Numbered from the stretch's first letter, positions 9,423-17,786 are shown. The stretch: DNA of 64,000 bases from JBAXPV01 sp037132075 (GCA_037132075.1 JBAXPV010000006.1:62001-126000); one strand, 5' to 3'. Made by a program: numbers and translations. Notes: generated from the letters alone by a model not told the origin.

Positions 9423-10044
9423 TCGTAAAAACTGCGTCCTTTTGCGCAACAAAAGCCCGGATGCAGGAAGAAAAACAATATAAACTGCGTCCCTCGGCGA
9501 TACAAACCTTTTTTGCGTTGTTAACAATATTCCACAATAGCGTAACTTGTTATCCGATTCTTAATGCCATTTTTCTCCCTTCAGAATTGAAAATGATATA
9601 TGGCCGCTAAACATAAAATGGGTTATTTAAATAAAGGGGAGATAAAGGCAATTGGGGATTTACTGCGTTATGCCTCATGAGAAGATTTTTTCTTCAATGG
9701 ATAGAAACATCAACAAACCAAGATTTGCGGTAAAAGCCATTTTCATTTTTCGTTTTTCGTTTTTCACTTTTCACCCTCTTTCATATCGATTTAATCACAT
9801 AATTGAGAATAATCGATATTGTGAATTAGTTAACACCTGTTTTTAGGGGCAAAAAAGCAATTTTTTAGTAGAATTTTTGCGAGGGAAAATATTAAATATA
9901 AATCGTCTGTAAAGCTTTTGGTTGTTGGAGAATTTGATAATTTCATTCTCTTATGTGAATTTAATCTAAATATTTTTAGCGCCTAATAAGCGAAAAAGGG
10001 TTGAATTCCTGCATTAAAATTGTCTCACGAATTTGTGGAGCGGG
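9423..10044. other. Long AT-rich intergenic region, no gene
   Basis: No convincing coding region on either strand. Two copies of aaactgcgtcc-like sequence (near 9427 and 9480) and a low-complexity stretch of repeated tttttcg/tttttcac units (about 9737-9773) give short false reading frames. The region ends at a consensus -7 element for the cytochrome operon. Reduced GC compared with the flanking genes is obvious by eye. Confidence 0.6.
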
Positions 10045-10052
10045 TATATTTG
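10045..10052 (+). promoter_or_regulatory. -7 promoter element of the tetrahaem cytochrome operon
   Basis: TATATTTG matches TAnnTTTG exactly. Transcription would start near 10059, downstream of the ATG at 10033 and upstream of the ATG at 10072, so it decides in favour of the 10072 start. Confidence 0.6.
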
Positions 10053-10071
10053 CGATCAAACATCTACATTT

Positions 10072-10530
10072 ATGTACATACCTCCGCAAATTAAGCGACA
10101 TGTCGTTGCGCTTGCTGTTTTTATTGCACTTTTCCTTTTAGTCCGCAGTTACCTTGTTCCCGCGTCATTTGGGAAATATGGACATTATCGCGGAGATGCT
10201 CTCGCTGAGAATGCTGCGAGGATCCCAAAGTATAGCGGGCAGGATTCCTGTTCTGACTGTCATTCCAAAATCGTAGATGCAAAAGCACTCGATGTTCATG
10301 CCGGTTTGGCTTGTGAGACTTGTCACGGTCCTGGCGACATTCACGTTCATAAAGCGCGTAACACACCAATGCCCAAAGTCGGCACCCGGAATTTCTGTGG
10401 CATCTGCCATGAAAAAAACAAAGCCAAGCGTAAGGAAAATATTCCTCAACTCGCAATGGCGAAACATTATCCTGAGAAAAATTGTATTGATTGTCATAAT
10501 CCTCATGCCCCATGGGAACTGAAAAAGTAA
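10072..10530 (+). CDS. Membrane-anchored tetrahaem cytochrome c
   Basis: A 152-residue protein with one N-terminal membrane segment (VVALAVFIALFLLV) followed by a periplasmic domain holding four CxxCH haem-binding motifs: CSDCH, CETCH, CGICH and CIDCH. Several extra histidines (DVHAG, HVHKAR, AKHYP) could be distal ligands. Length and anchor recall small NapC/NrfH- or DsrJ-like electron carriers, but it is not clearly a member of either. The start at 10072 is chosen because the promoter element lies between it and an earlier ATG. Its 3' end overlaps the Fe-S subunit gene by 19 bases, so the two are translationally coupled. Role: passing electrons between the quinol-linked NrfD/Fe-S pair and a periplasmic partner, inferred from context. 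Confidence 0.85.
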   Translation: MYIPPQIKRHVVALAVFIALFLLVRSYLVPASFGKYGHYRGDALAENAARIPKYSGQDSCSDCHSKIVDAKALDVHAGLACETCHGPGDIHVHKARNTPMPKVGTRNFCGICHEKNKAKRKENIPQLAMAKHYPEKNCIDCHNPHAPWELKK

Positions 10531-11279
10531 AAACATCACGCCGGAGCTTCTTTAAAAAAGCTGCTGCTGTAGCAGGTGCTACGGTTGCCTCTTCCGCGCT
10601 TCTGCCCTTCACCGGCATTGTGTATGCCGCTGACGCCGAGAAAAAAGACGGACCCTGGTATGGTATCGGTATCGACCTCGAAAAATGTATCGGATGTGGC
10701 CGATGTGCCAATGCCTGTAAAAATGAGAATGATGTTCCAAAAGAACCTTTCTTTTTCCGCAGCTGGGTTGAGCAATACACAATAAAGAACGATGGTTCGA
10801 TAAAAGTTGAATCTCCCAATGGCGGAATCGGCGGACTCAAACAATCGGTCCCGGATGAAGAGATTTTTAAATCCTTCTTTGTGCCGAAAATGTGTAACCA
10901 TTGCCATAATTCACCCTGTGTCCAGGTTTGCCCGGTTGGCGCAACTTTCGACAGCCCGGAAGGTATCGTGCTTGTCGATCCGAATTATTGTATCGGCTGC
11001 CGCTATTGTGTGCAGGCTTGCCCTTATGGCTGCCGGTATATCCACCCCGACAAAAATGTCGTGGATAAATGTACTTTATGTTACCATCGGGTCACAAAAG
11101 GTATGAAACCTGCCTGTATGGAAGTCTGCCCGACGCATGCCAGGATCTATGGCGACCTTCACGACAAGGAAAGCGAACTTGTCAAATTCATTAAAACCCA
11201 CACGGTCCAGGTGCTTAAACCTGACATGGCTACGGGTTCGAAATTGTATTATAACGGCCTAAGCATGGAGGTAAGATAA
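10512..11279 (+). CDS. Tat-exported four-cluster ferredoxin-like Fe-S subunit (PsrB/HybA/NrfC type)
   Basis: A 255-residue protein with a twin-arginine signal (SRRSFFKK followed by a hydrophobic stretch) and four cysteine groups: CIGCGRCANAC, CNHCHNSPCVQVC, CIGCRYCVQAC, and CTLC...CMEVC. That is the full set for four [4Fe-4S] clusters, as in the electron-transfer subunits of polysulfide reductase, periplasmic hydrogenase 2 and Nrf systems. Tat export puts the protein on the periplasmic face. It overlaps the cytochrome gene by 19 bases and is followed after 1 base by an NrfD gene, the normal membrane partner. No molybdopterin or nickel catalytic subunit is encoded nearby. Confidence 0.92.
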   Translation: MGTEKVKTSRRSFFKKAAAVAGATVASSALLPFTGIVYAADAEKKDGPWYGIGIDLEKCIGCGRCANACKNENDVPKEPFFFRSWVEQYTIKNDGSIKVESPNGGIGGLKQSVPDEEIFKSFFVPKMCNHCHNSPCVQVCPVGATFDSPEGIVLVDPNYCIGCRYCVQACPYGCRYIHPDKNVVDKCTLCYHRVTKGMKPACMEVCPTHARIYGDLHDKESELVKFIKTHTVQVLKPDMATGSKLYYNGLSMEVR

Positions 11280-11280
11280 A

Positions 11281-12510
11281 ATGACAGAACATTTCCAAAA
11301 TTTATACGACATGCAGAAGCTGGTAGAAGGCTATATCTACCCGAATGAAATCGATCTGCAATGGGGCGTGCTCATCGTCCTCTATCCATATATTACCGGG
11401 CTGGTTGCCGGGGCATTCATCCTGGCTTCCCTCGAAAGGGTGTTCAATGTGAAGGTTCTTAAACCAACGTATCATATAGCGTTGCTTACCTCGCTGGCCT
11501 TTTTGCTTGTGGCCACCTTGCCGCTCGTCAGCCACCTGGCGCAGCCAATCAGAGCTTATGAGATTATGATCACACCGCATTCAACATCTGCCATGGCCAT
11601 ATTTGGCTTTGTCTATTTGTGGTATCTGATGGTTGTCCTTCTCCTTGAGATCTGGTTCGAATACCGCCAGGATATGGTCAGATGGAGTAATGAAAAGAAA
11701 GGCCTGTTAAAATGGGCGTACAAAGCACTGACTCTCGGAGTCAATGATATGTCACCCAAGACGAATCTGTGGGACGACAAGATCGGTTATTTCATCACGG
11801 TTGTCGGTATTCCTTCAGCGTTCCTTCTGCATGGATATGTTGGTTTTATTTTTGGGTCTATCAAAGCAAATCCATGGTGGTCAACGGTCCTTATGCCGGT
11901 TATCTTTCTCTTCTCTGCCATGGTCTCGGGGATTGCACTCGTTTTGTTTGTTTATATGGTTGTTACTTTTTTTCGGAAGAAAAAACTTGACATGGCTTGC
12001 CTGGATGGTGTCGGGAAATATTTGTTTTATATTCTCCTTATCGACTTTACCCTGGAAGCCCTCGACCAGGTTCACCGTATCTATGTTGCAGAAGAATCTT
12101 TCGAAATCCTTCAGATGATGATGGCAGGGAAACTTTACCTCACCCTCATCGTGATTCAGTTATTCCTCGGAACCTTGGTCCCAATCTTTACACTTGGATT
12201 CTTCCAGTTTTATAAACCCAATGATAAGATCCGTAAAACTGCTTACTTCCTGATAAGTAACCTGGTGCTCTTCGGCATTTTCTTTATGAGATGGAATGTT
12301 GTTATCGGGGGACAGTTATTTTCTAAGAGTTTTTATGGATTCACCTCCTTTAAAATCGGACTTATTGGAACCGAAGGTTACCTATGGGCATTGTTCCTGG
12401 GGCTCCTTCCTTTTGGAATTCTCGCTTTCCTGATGTGGTTTTTACCACCCTGGAAAAAGCATGATGCTGCTGAAGAGGTATCAATAGATTCTGTTAGCAA
12501 TGGAAGATGA
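11281..12510 (+). CDS. nrfD: NrfD/PsrC-family integral membrane subunit
   Basis: A 409-residue hydrophobic protein with about nine to ten membrane segments. NrfD/PsrC proteins bind quinones and pass electrons to or from an attached Fe-S subunit. Features that fit are the first helix after WGVLIVLYPYITGLVAGAFI, the charged loop with SHLAQPIRAYEIMITPHSTSAMAIFGF, and GIPSAFLLHGYVGFIFGSIKANPWW, all typical of the family. The gene starts 1 base after the Fe-S subunit gene and its end overlaps the next membrane protein gene by 11 bases, so the block reads as one operon. Direction of electron flow cannot be told from the sequence. Confidence 0.9.
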   Translation: MTEHFQNLYDMQKLVEGYIYPNEIDLQWGVLIVLYPYITGLVAGAFILASLERVFNVKVLKPTYHIALLTSLAFLLVATLPLVSHLAQPIRAYEIMITPHSTSAMAIFGFVYLWYLMVVLLLEIWFEYRQDMVRWSNEKKGLLKWAYKALTLGVNDMSPKTNLWDDKIGYFITVVGIPSAFLLHGYVGFIFGSIKANPWWSTVLMPVIFLFSAMVSGIALVLFVYMVVTFFRKKKLDMACLDGVGKYLFYILLIDFTLEALDQVHRIYVAEESFEILQMMMAGKLYLTLIVIQLFLGTLVPIFTLGFFQFYKPNDKIRKTAYFLISNLVLFGIFFMRWNVVIGGQLFSKSFYGFTSFKIGLIGTEGYLWALFLGLLPFGILAFLMWFLPPWKKHDAAEEVSIDSVSNGR

Positions 12511-14194
12511 TTCTTTAGCGAACCAGGTCAATTATAATAAAATTCTTAAGGAACTCCGAAGTCTCGACAAACGACTGACGAGGATAGAAGAAAGACTGGA
12601 AGGGAGTGAATACCAGCTCTTTAAGGCACGGCATGCTCGTCAGGAAGTTGAAGAAGAGACTCCAGAGACAGTTGCCTTGAACAAAGTGCTTGCTGCTGAG
12701 CAGGACGAGGAACTTGAGTCCAAATTCGGGGAGTATGTGCTGCCCTGGCTCGGGAATATTGTACTCCTGTTTGGTATTGCTTTCCTCATGCAGTATTTCT
12801 CGAGGAAAGGCGCGATGATTGCTTCTACATTGATCGGGTATTCCTCTGTAGCCATCGTCTTTGTCCTGTCGAATACAATCAGAAAGTCCTTTTCTTACCT
12901 TTCTCATCTGTTTCAGCTAACAGCGCATGTCTTGTTGTATTATATCAGTTTGCGCTTGTTCTTTTTCTCGAGTCCGCCATTGGTAAACTCAAAAGCATTT
13001 GTTTTAATCCTCTTGTTGGGTATCGTTGCGCTTCAAATCTATATTGCCTTGAAACGCAAATCTGAATTGGCAGCTGGCATCGCTGGTCTACTGGCTATTT
13101 CAACCGCAATGTTTAGTGATTCCACGCATTTTATGATGCCTGTACTTACTTTGACCGCAGGCCTGTCGGTCTGGCTGATGTTCCGTAATTACTGGTGGAA
13201 ACTTTTGCTCGTCACTCTTGTCTTTGTGTATACCGCGATGCTGCTTTGGTTGGCAGGAAATCCACTTGTCGGTCATCCGATGGCTTTAATTGCTGACCAT
13301 CAGAATAGCCTGATCTATCTCTTCATGATCGCGGCTATATATTCGCTGGTCGCATTGTTGCCGAAAAAGGGAATGTTGGAAGAAAATGTCGTCATCCCCT
13401 CAATCATGCTTAGTGGATTCTTTTTCTCTATGCTGATGACCTTATTTGTGATCTCATTCTATCTAAAAAATTATGGCATTATTTTAACGCCTGTTTCCTT
13501 GTTTTGCCTCGGTTATGCTGTTTTGTTAAAACGCAAATCTCCCTGGGAATATGCTACTGCGTTTTATGCCTTCTATGCTTTCATGGCAATCAGTGTTAAT
13601 TTGTACGGGCTTTTTTATTTTCCGAAAGTATTTTTCCTCCTGTCGCTGCAGAGCTTGCTGGTTGTCTCCATTGCACTCTGGTTCAAATCCAGGATTATGG
13701 TCGTGATGAATACTTTTCTTTTTGTGACCTTACTCATCGCTTACCTTGCCGGTCCGGATCGCCTCGATAGCATTAACTTTGCCTTTGCGGGCGTTGCCCT
13801 CATTACCGCACGCATTCTCAACTGGCAGAAAGCCAGGCTGGAGATACGCTCAGAGATGTTAAGAAACACCTACCTGATTACCGCATTCTTTACCTTACTC
13901 TATGCCTTGTTTCATGCCGTTCCAGCATCCTATGTTACCTTATCATGGATTATCGCGGCTGTATTATATTTTGTCCTGAGTATCCTCATCCGTAACGTGA
14001 AATATCGTTATATGGCCATGGGGACCCTGGTAGCTACTGCTTTTTATCTATTCCTTGTTGATCTTGCCAATGTAGATTTAGTGTATCGGATTGTAGCATT
14101 CCTCTTCCTGGCTATTATCTCCATTGGGGTCTCGGTATTTTATGTTAGAAAGATGAAAAACAAGATTCAGACCAAAAACCAGGGGGTGGTATAG
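12500..14194 (+). CDS. Polytopic membrane protein, DUF2339-like
   Basis: A 564-residue protein. Residues about 1-50 form a charged, coiled-coil-like segment (ILKELRSLDKRLTRIEERL), followed by a linker and about fifteen hydrophobic segments. The start of the membrane part (LESKFGEYVLPWLGNIVLLFGIAF split over a short span) has the layout of DUF2339 membrane proteins, which also open with a coiled coil. The assignment is by overall character and no catalytic motif is visible. It overlaps the NrfD gene by 11 bases and so is part of the cytochrome operon, although a link between DUF2339 proteins and electron transfer is not established knowledge. It may stabilise the complex or be unrelated. Confidence 0.7.
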   Translation: MEDDSLANQVNYNKILKELRSLDKRLTRIEERLEGSEYQLFKARHARQEVEEETPETVALNKVLAAEQDEELESKFGEYVLPWLGNIVLLFGIAFLMQYFSRKGAMIASTLIGYSSVAIVFVLSNTIRKSFSYLSHLFQLTAHVLLYYISLRLFFFSSPPLVNSKAFVLILLLGIVALQIYIALKRKSELAAGIAGLLAISTAMFSDSTHFMMPVLTLTAGLSVWLMFRNYWWKLLLVTLVFVYTAMLLWLAGNPLVGHPMALIADHQNSLIYLFMIAAIYSLVALLPKKGMLEENVVIPSIMLSGFFFSMLMTLFVISFYLKNYGIILTPVSLFCLGYAVLLKRKSPWEYATAFYAFYAFMAISVNLYGLFYFPKVFFLLSLQSLLVVSIALWFKSRIMVVMNTFLFVTLLIAYLAGPDRLDSINFAFAGVALITARILNWQKARLEIRSEMLRNTYLITAFFTLLYALFHAVPASYVTLSWIIAAVLYFVLSILIRNVKYRYMAMGTLVATAFYLFLVDLANVDLVYRIVAFLFLAIISIGVSVFYVRKMKNKIQTKNQGVV

Positions 14195-14319
14195 TTTGAA
14201 TTGAATCGTCTGCTCTTATTCTCGTAATACTCATTTACAGGCACTTAATGTATCCGTATGCGTTGTCGTAAGATAATGCATGCAAACCCTTTGTTTCTTA
14301 ATTATCAAAATCAAATATT

Positions 14320-15231
14320 ATGGCCAAGAAAACACCAAAGGATTTTACGAGATCAGATTTTATTAAGGCTTTTTGTACTGTTGGTATTGCAAGTGTTGCT
14401 GTTCCTGGCATATTCTCAGCCTGTACAAGTCATAATTCAGCTGAATCCGGAGAAAAAGTTACGCTATTAACCACTGATGGGAAGATTGTAACCACTGACA
14501 AATCAAACCTTGAATCTTGTTGTGCTCCTGTCAGCCCGGCTGAAGCAAGGATAGGAATTCCCGGAAAGAAATTTGTTATGGTAGTTGATCTCGCAAAATG
14601 TCGGAATGCACGCAAATGTGTTGAGTCCTGCGAAAAAGCCCATCACATTGCCCATGACAGACCTTTTATTAAAGTATTAAAAATCAATGATAATAAAAAG
14701 TCATCTCCCTATTGGATGCCAAAAAAGTGTTTTCATTGCGATAACCCGCCTTGCGTAAAGGTTTGTCCAGTTGGCGCCACATTTAAACGTTCCGATGGCA
14801 TTGTCCTTATCGACAATGAACGTTGTATCGGGTGTAGGTTTTGTATGGCCGCATGTCCATATTCTGCCCGTGTATTTAACTGGGGTGCGCCGAAAAATCC
14901 GGAGGATTACCATGAGGCATATTCCCCTGAAACCAGTACTCCAAGTAAAATTGGCACAGTCGAAAAATGCGATTTTTGTCCTGATAAACTGCGCCAGGGG
15001 AAATTGCCTCATTGTATTCTCGCATGTCCGAACGGCACTTTGTACTTTGGAGATGAAAACGATGACGTGGTCACCAATGGTGAAGAATCTCTGCGCTTAA
15101 GTGAGTTGTTAAGAGATAAAGCCGGATACCGGTACATGGAAAGCCTGGGTACAGAACCCAGGGTATATTATCTGCCACCTGTTGAAAGGGTGTTTCCGTT
15201 TAAAGACGAGGAAAATATAAAAAATGCTTAA
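14320..15231 (+). CDS. Fe-S electron-transfer subunit with an altered first cluster site
   Basis: A 303-residue ferredoxin-like subunit of the NrfC/ActB type. The N-terminus (FTRSDFIKAFCTVGIASVAVPGIFSAC) resembles a degenerate Tat or lipoprotein signal with a possible lipobox Cys at residue 35. Cluster groups are CRNARKC...C (94-104), CFHCDNPPCVKVC, CIGCRFCMAAC and CDFC...CILAC. In the first group the second Cys is Ala97, leaving three ligands, which suggests a [3Fe-4S] cluster; the Fe-S subunit of alternative complex III also mixes [4Fe-4S] with one [3Fe-4S]. The gene starts 125 bases after the preceding operon and 19 bases before a second NrfD gene. It is a paralogue of the subunit at 10512, with low similarity outside the cluster motifs. 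Confidence 0.88.
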   Translation: MAKKTPKDFTRSDFIKAFCTVGIASVAVPGIFSACTSHNSAESGEKVTLLTTDGKIVTTDKSNLESCCAPVSPAEARIGIPGKKFVMVVDLAKCRNARKCVESCEKAHHIAHDRPFIKVLKINDNKKSSPYWMPKKCFHCDNPPCVKVCPVGATFKRSDGIVLIDNERCIGCRFCMAACPYSARVFNWGAPKNPEDYHEAYSPETSTPSKIGTVEKCDFCPDKLRQGKLPHCILACPNGTLYFGDENDDVVTNGEESLRLSELLRDKAGYRYMESLGTEPRVYYLPPVERVFPFKDEENIKNA

Positions 15232-15250
15232 TCTTTTAACCTAACTTATT

Positions 15251-16609
15251 ATGGAACCAACTATCAAAGATAATATTTCAACAAACAAGGAGATCTTGGG
15301 TGAATTCCCCAATTTGGATGAAAATTTGCTCCGTCACATAAATTTCAAAGGGCGTGGATTCAAAATTTGGGTCGTTATCCTGCTGCTTATCATTGCGGTG
15401 GGGATATATTCCTACATAAGGCAATTGCGATTTGGTTTAAGCGTGACGGCAATGAGAGACTATGTCTCCTGGGGCGTTTACATTTCCAACTTCGTGTTTT
15501 TTGTCGCGGTCAGCCTGATCGGTTCCCTGATGAGCTCAATTCTCAGGCTACTGAAATTTCATTGGGCAATCCCATTGACAAGGATATCAGAAATCATTGC
15601 GGTTTCTGCGATCATGTGCGCCAGTATCATTATCATCATTGACATGGGGAGGCCCGACAGGTTTCTGAATGTCTTTTTACATGGCCGGATTCAATCTCCG
15701 ATTATCTGGGATGTAATTATTATTTCTACTTATTTGATGTTAAGCATTTTACTGCTCTATACTGCCCTGATTCCTGATATTGCTGTTTGTCGTGACCGAC
15801 TAAAGAATGTCCCGAAATGGCAGAGAAAGCTGTATACAATCCTTGCAGTTAACTGGAAAGGAACCGAGCCTCAGTATAAAACTATTTTCCAGATCACACG
15901 GATATTGACAGTATTGGTCATCCCTGTGGCCTTTGCCATTCACACAGTGACTTCCTGGTTGTTTGCCACTACCTGGCGCCCGGGCTGGGATAGTACGAAC
16001 CTTGGGCCTTATTTTGTGTCGGGAGCATTTATGGTGGGTGCTGCGGTGATTATTCTTGCCATGTATATCATCAGACGAGCCCTTCAGTTAAATAAATATA
16101 TCACTGATCTGCAATTTGACCATATGGGAAAGCTTCTTGTGCTTCTCTCACTCATCTATCTGTATTTCAATATTAATGAATACCTGGGCCCTGCTTTTAA
16201 AATGGTGGGTGTTGAAGGTGAGCATATTACGGAATTGTTTTCTGGAAAGTATTCCGTTTTGTATTGGTTCGTCCAAATCTTTGGCCTGCTATTACCCATT
16301 ATTTTATTGATATTTAAATTCTGGCGAAAACCGGTTCCAATAAGTATCATAGCCTTTGTTGTAGTCCTGGGTGCCTGGTTTAAGCGTTTTCTTATCGTTA
16401 TCCCTTCGCTTCAGCATCCTTATCTTCCGATCCAGGACGTTGATGAATCTTACAGGCATTATGTCCCAACCTGGGATGAATGGGCAATAACTTTCGCCTC
16501 TTTTGCAGGGGTAATGCTAATAATTACAATGTTGATTAAATTGTTTCCGGTTATTCCTATCTGGGAAACGGAAGAGCATAATGAAGGACATGAAAAACCT
16601 GTTAACTGA
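15251..16609 (+). CDS. nrfD: NrfD/ActC-family integral membrane subunit
   Basis: A 452-residue protein with a soluble N-terminal segment of about 35 residues and about ten membrane segments. Family features include YVSWGVYISNFVFFVAVS, a conserved helix with IAVSAIMCASIIIIIDMGRP, and FAIHTVTSWLFATTWRPGW, typical of NrfD proteins of alternative complex III and related quinol-linked complexes. It is 43 residues longer than the NrfD at 11281 and clearly a different subfamily. It pairs with the Fe-S subunit immediately upstream; the next gene starts 7 bases after its stop. Likely role: quinol oxidation or quinone reduction coupled to the Fe-S subunit and the monohaem cytochrome at 17297. Confidence 0.9.
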   Translation: MEPTIKDNISTNKEILGEFPNLDENLLRHINFKGRGFKIWVVILLLIIAVGIYSYIRQLRFGLSVTAMRDYVSWGVYISNFVFFVAVSLIGSLMSSILRLLKFHWAIPLTRISEIIAVSAIMCASIIIIIDMGRPDRFLNVFLHGRIQSPIIWDVIIISTYLMLSILLLYTALIPDIAVCRDRLKNVPKWQRKLYTILAVNWKGTEPQYKTIFQITRILTVLVIPVAFAIHTVTSWLFATTWRPGWDSTNLGPYFVSGAFMVGAAVIILAMYIIRRALQLNKYITDLQFDHMGKLLVLLSLIYLYFNINEYLGPAFKMVGVEGEHITELFSGKYSVLYWFVQIFGLLLPIILLIFKFWRKPVPISIIAFVVVLGAWFKRFLIVIPSLQHPYLPIQDVDESYRHYVPTWDEWAITFASFAGVMLIITMLIKLFPVIPIWETEEHNEGHEKPVN

Positions 16610-16616
16610 ACCGATT

Positions 16617-17180
16617 ATGAAGAACTATGATTTTTTGAAACGTTTTATTCTTTTGGGCTGTTTGTTCATGCCCCTGATTAGCTGTTTCGGACAGGATTCA
16701 CAAAAGAATGCGAAAATCCAGCTTCAGTGTTCTATCCAGGATTCGCTGAAAATTGTAACGGCCACTGTTAACGAGGTCGAAAATAATGCTACGAAAGGCC
16801 TGGTCCCGAATGTAGAAGTTCACTTTTATGTTCAGCGGTCATTTAGTTTGTTTCCTTTCGGAAAAGAAGGAATGAAGACAGACTCAAGCGGCAGAATCTC
16901 AGCCCAATTTCCGGATAAGCTTCCGGGGGATTCCGCTGGGAATGTAATGATCATCGCAAAGCTGGAGAATCTATCGAAGTATGCTGATGCCGAAATCAAA
17001 GAGAAAATTAAATGGGGGACTCCCGTAATCAGCAATCAGAAATTCGAAAGGAGATCTTTGTGGGCGGCCGGGGCCAATGCCCCGATAACTCTTTTGATCC
17101 TGGTAAACTCTTTAATTGCAGCTGCCTGGGGATTGATTTTCTTTATCTTTTATAAGATCTACGCGATTAGCAGAATGTGA
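16617..17180 (+). CDS. Signal-anchored periplasmic protein of the NrfD module, unknown function
   Basis: A 187-residue protein. It starts with a signal-like hydrophobic stretch ending near SCFGQ, continues with a beta-rich domain of about 110 residues (TATVNEVEN, VPNVEVHFYVQRSFSLFPFG, TDSSGRISAQFPDKLPGDSAGN), and ends with a membrane segment (NAPITLLILVNSLIAAAWGLIFF). The middle looks like a CarboxypepD/Ig-like fold of the kind that carries a gxVxvxF...TDxxGxxxxxFP pattern. I chose the ATG at 16617, after the NrfD stop at 16609; an earlier ATG at 16581 would overlap that gene. Position between the NrfD subunit and cytochrome c suggests a structural subunit of the same complex. The family was not recognised. 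Confidence 0.7.
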   Translation: MKNYDFLKRFILLGCLFMPLISCFGQDSQKNAKIQLQCSIQDSLKIVTATVNEVENNATKGLVPNVEVHFYVQRSFSLFPFGKEGMKTDSSGRISAQFPDKLPGDSAGNVMIIAKLENLSKYADAEIKEKIKWGTPVISNQKFERRSLWAAGANAPITLLILVNSLIAAAWGLIFFIFYKIYAISRM

Positions 17181-17196
17181 TCTCCAAAGGGTCATG

Positions 17197-17213
17197 AAAA
17201 AGGCTGGCTTTTT
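17197..17213 (+). terminator. Weak hairpin before cytochrome c gene
   Basis: AAAAAG and CTTTTT around a five-base loop, followed by a T-rich tail (tattttaat). It is weak, but placed between the module genes and the separately spaced cytochrome c gene. Confidence 0.3.
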
Positions 17214-17296
17214 ATTTTAATCTTCCCGAGATGAATAAATAGTATTCAAGTAATTAATTGTATTTTCACAACATAAACCATAAAACAAAAAAAAAC

Positions 17297-17713
17297 ATGA
17301 AAACAAAAACCATTGTATTTAGTTTCGTTGTATTAATGGGCAGCCTCATGATGCTTAGTATGACGAGTACTCCTCAGGCAAAAGGTAAACCCTGGACAAT
17401 TCCGGCAAATTTTGTGTCAAAGAAGAATCCTGTAAAGAGCGATGCCGCTTCTATTGATGCTGCTACCGTGATTTGGAACAAGAACTGTAAATCTTGTCAT
17501 GGTGTTAAAGGATTGGGTGATGGAACAAAGGCTGGTGGACTTAAAACTGCCGTTCCCAGTTTCGCAACCAAAGAGTTTCAGTCACAGAAAGATGGCGCTA
17601 TTTTCTTCCAGGTCACAAGTGGAAGAGATGAAATGCCTGCTTTCGAGAAAAAGATCACCAGTGAAGATGAGCGTTGGATGCTTGTAAACCTGATGAGGAC
17701 TTTCGGTAAATAA
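17297..17713 (+). CDS. Monohaem cytochrome c
   Basis: A 138-residue exported cytochrome c. The N-terminus MKTKTIVFSFVVLMGSLMML is a signal peptide; an upstream in-frame ATG at 17258 would add a charged stretch before it and is unlikely. A single haem site CKSCH follows the helix ATVIWNKN, and the C-terminal helix ITSEDERWMLVNLMRTFG and the methionine in RDEMPAFEKK (probable axial ligand) give the standard class I cytochrome c layout. It lies 116 bases after the anchored protein gene, with a weak hairpin between, so it may have its own promoter. It probably receives electrons from the NrfD/Fe-S module and hands them to an oxidase or reductase elsewhere. Confidence 0.9.
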   Translation: MKTKTIVFSFVVLMGSLMMLSMTSTPQAKGKPWTIPANFVSKKNPVKSDAASIDAATVIWNKNCKSCHGVKGLGDGTKAGGLKTAVPSFATKEFQSQKDGAIFFQVTSGRDEMPAFEKKITSEDERWMLVNLMRTFGK

Positions 17714-17728
17714 GAAACGACTTAACCT

Positions 17729-17771
17729 AAAAGAAAGAGGGCGCTCAGTGATGAGACGCCCTCTTTCTTTT
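17729..17771. terminator. Bidirectional terminator between convergent genes
   Basis: A perfect 15-bp stem: AAAAGAAAGAGGGCG (17729-17743) pairs with CGCCCTCTTTCTTTT (17757-17771) around a 13-base loop. A-run and T-run flanks allow it to work on both strands, for cytochrome c (+) and the T9SS protein (-). Confidence 0.9.
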
Positions 17772-17786
17772 ATAGATTATAATAGA

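Noticed and set aside
9652..9846. 64-residue frame in the spacer before the cytochrome operon
   Set aside because: Low-complexity Phe-rich translation of the tttttcg repeat; no signal, promoter or homology.
10072..10530. NrfH partner of a nitrite reductase
   Set aside because: No NrfA-like gene is near and the haem-motif spacing is not clearly of the NapC/NrfH type.
10121..10840. 239-residue minus-strand reading frame
   Set aside because: It lies antisense to the cytochrome and Fe-S genes, shows no family signature, and its length is explained by the codon bias of the true genes.
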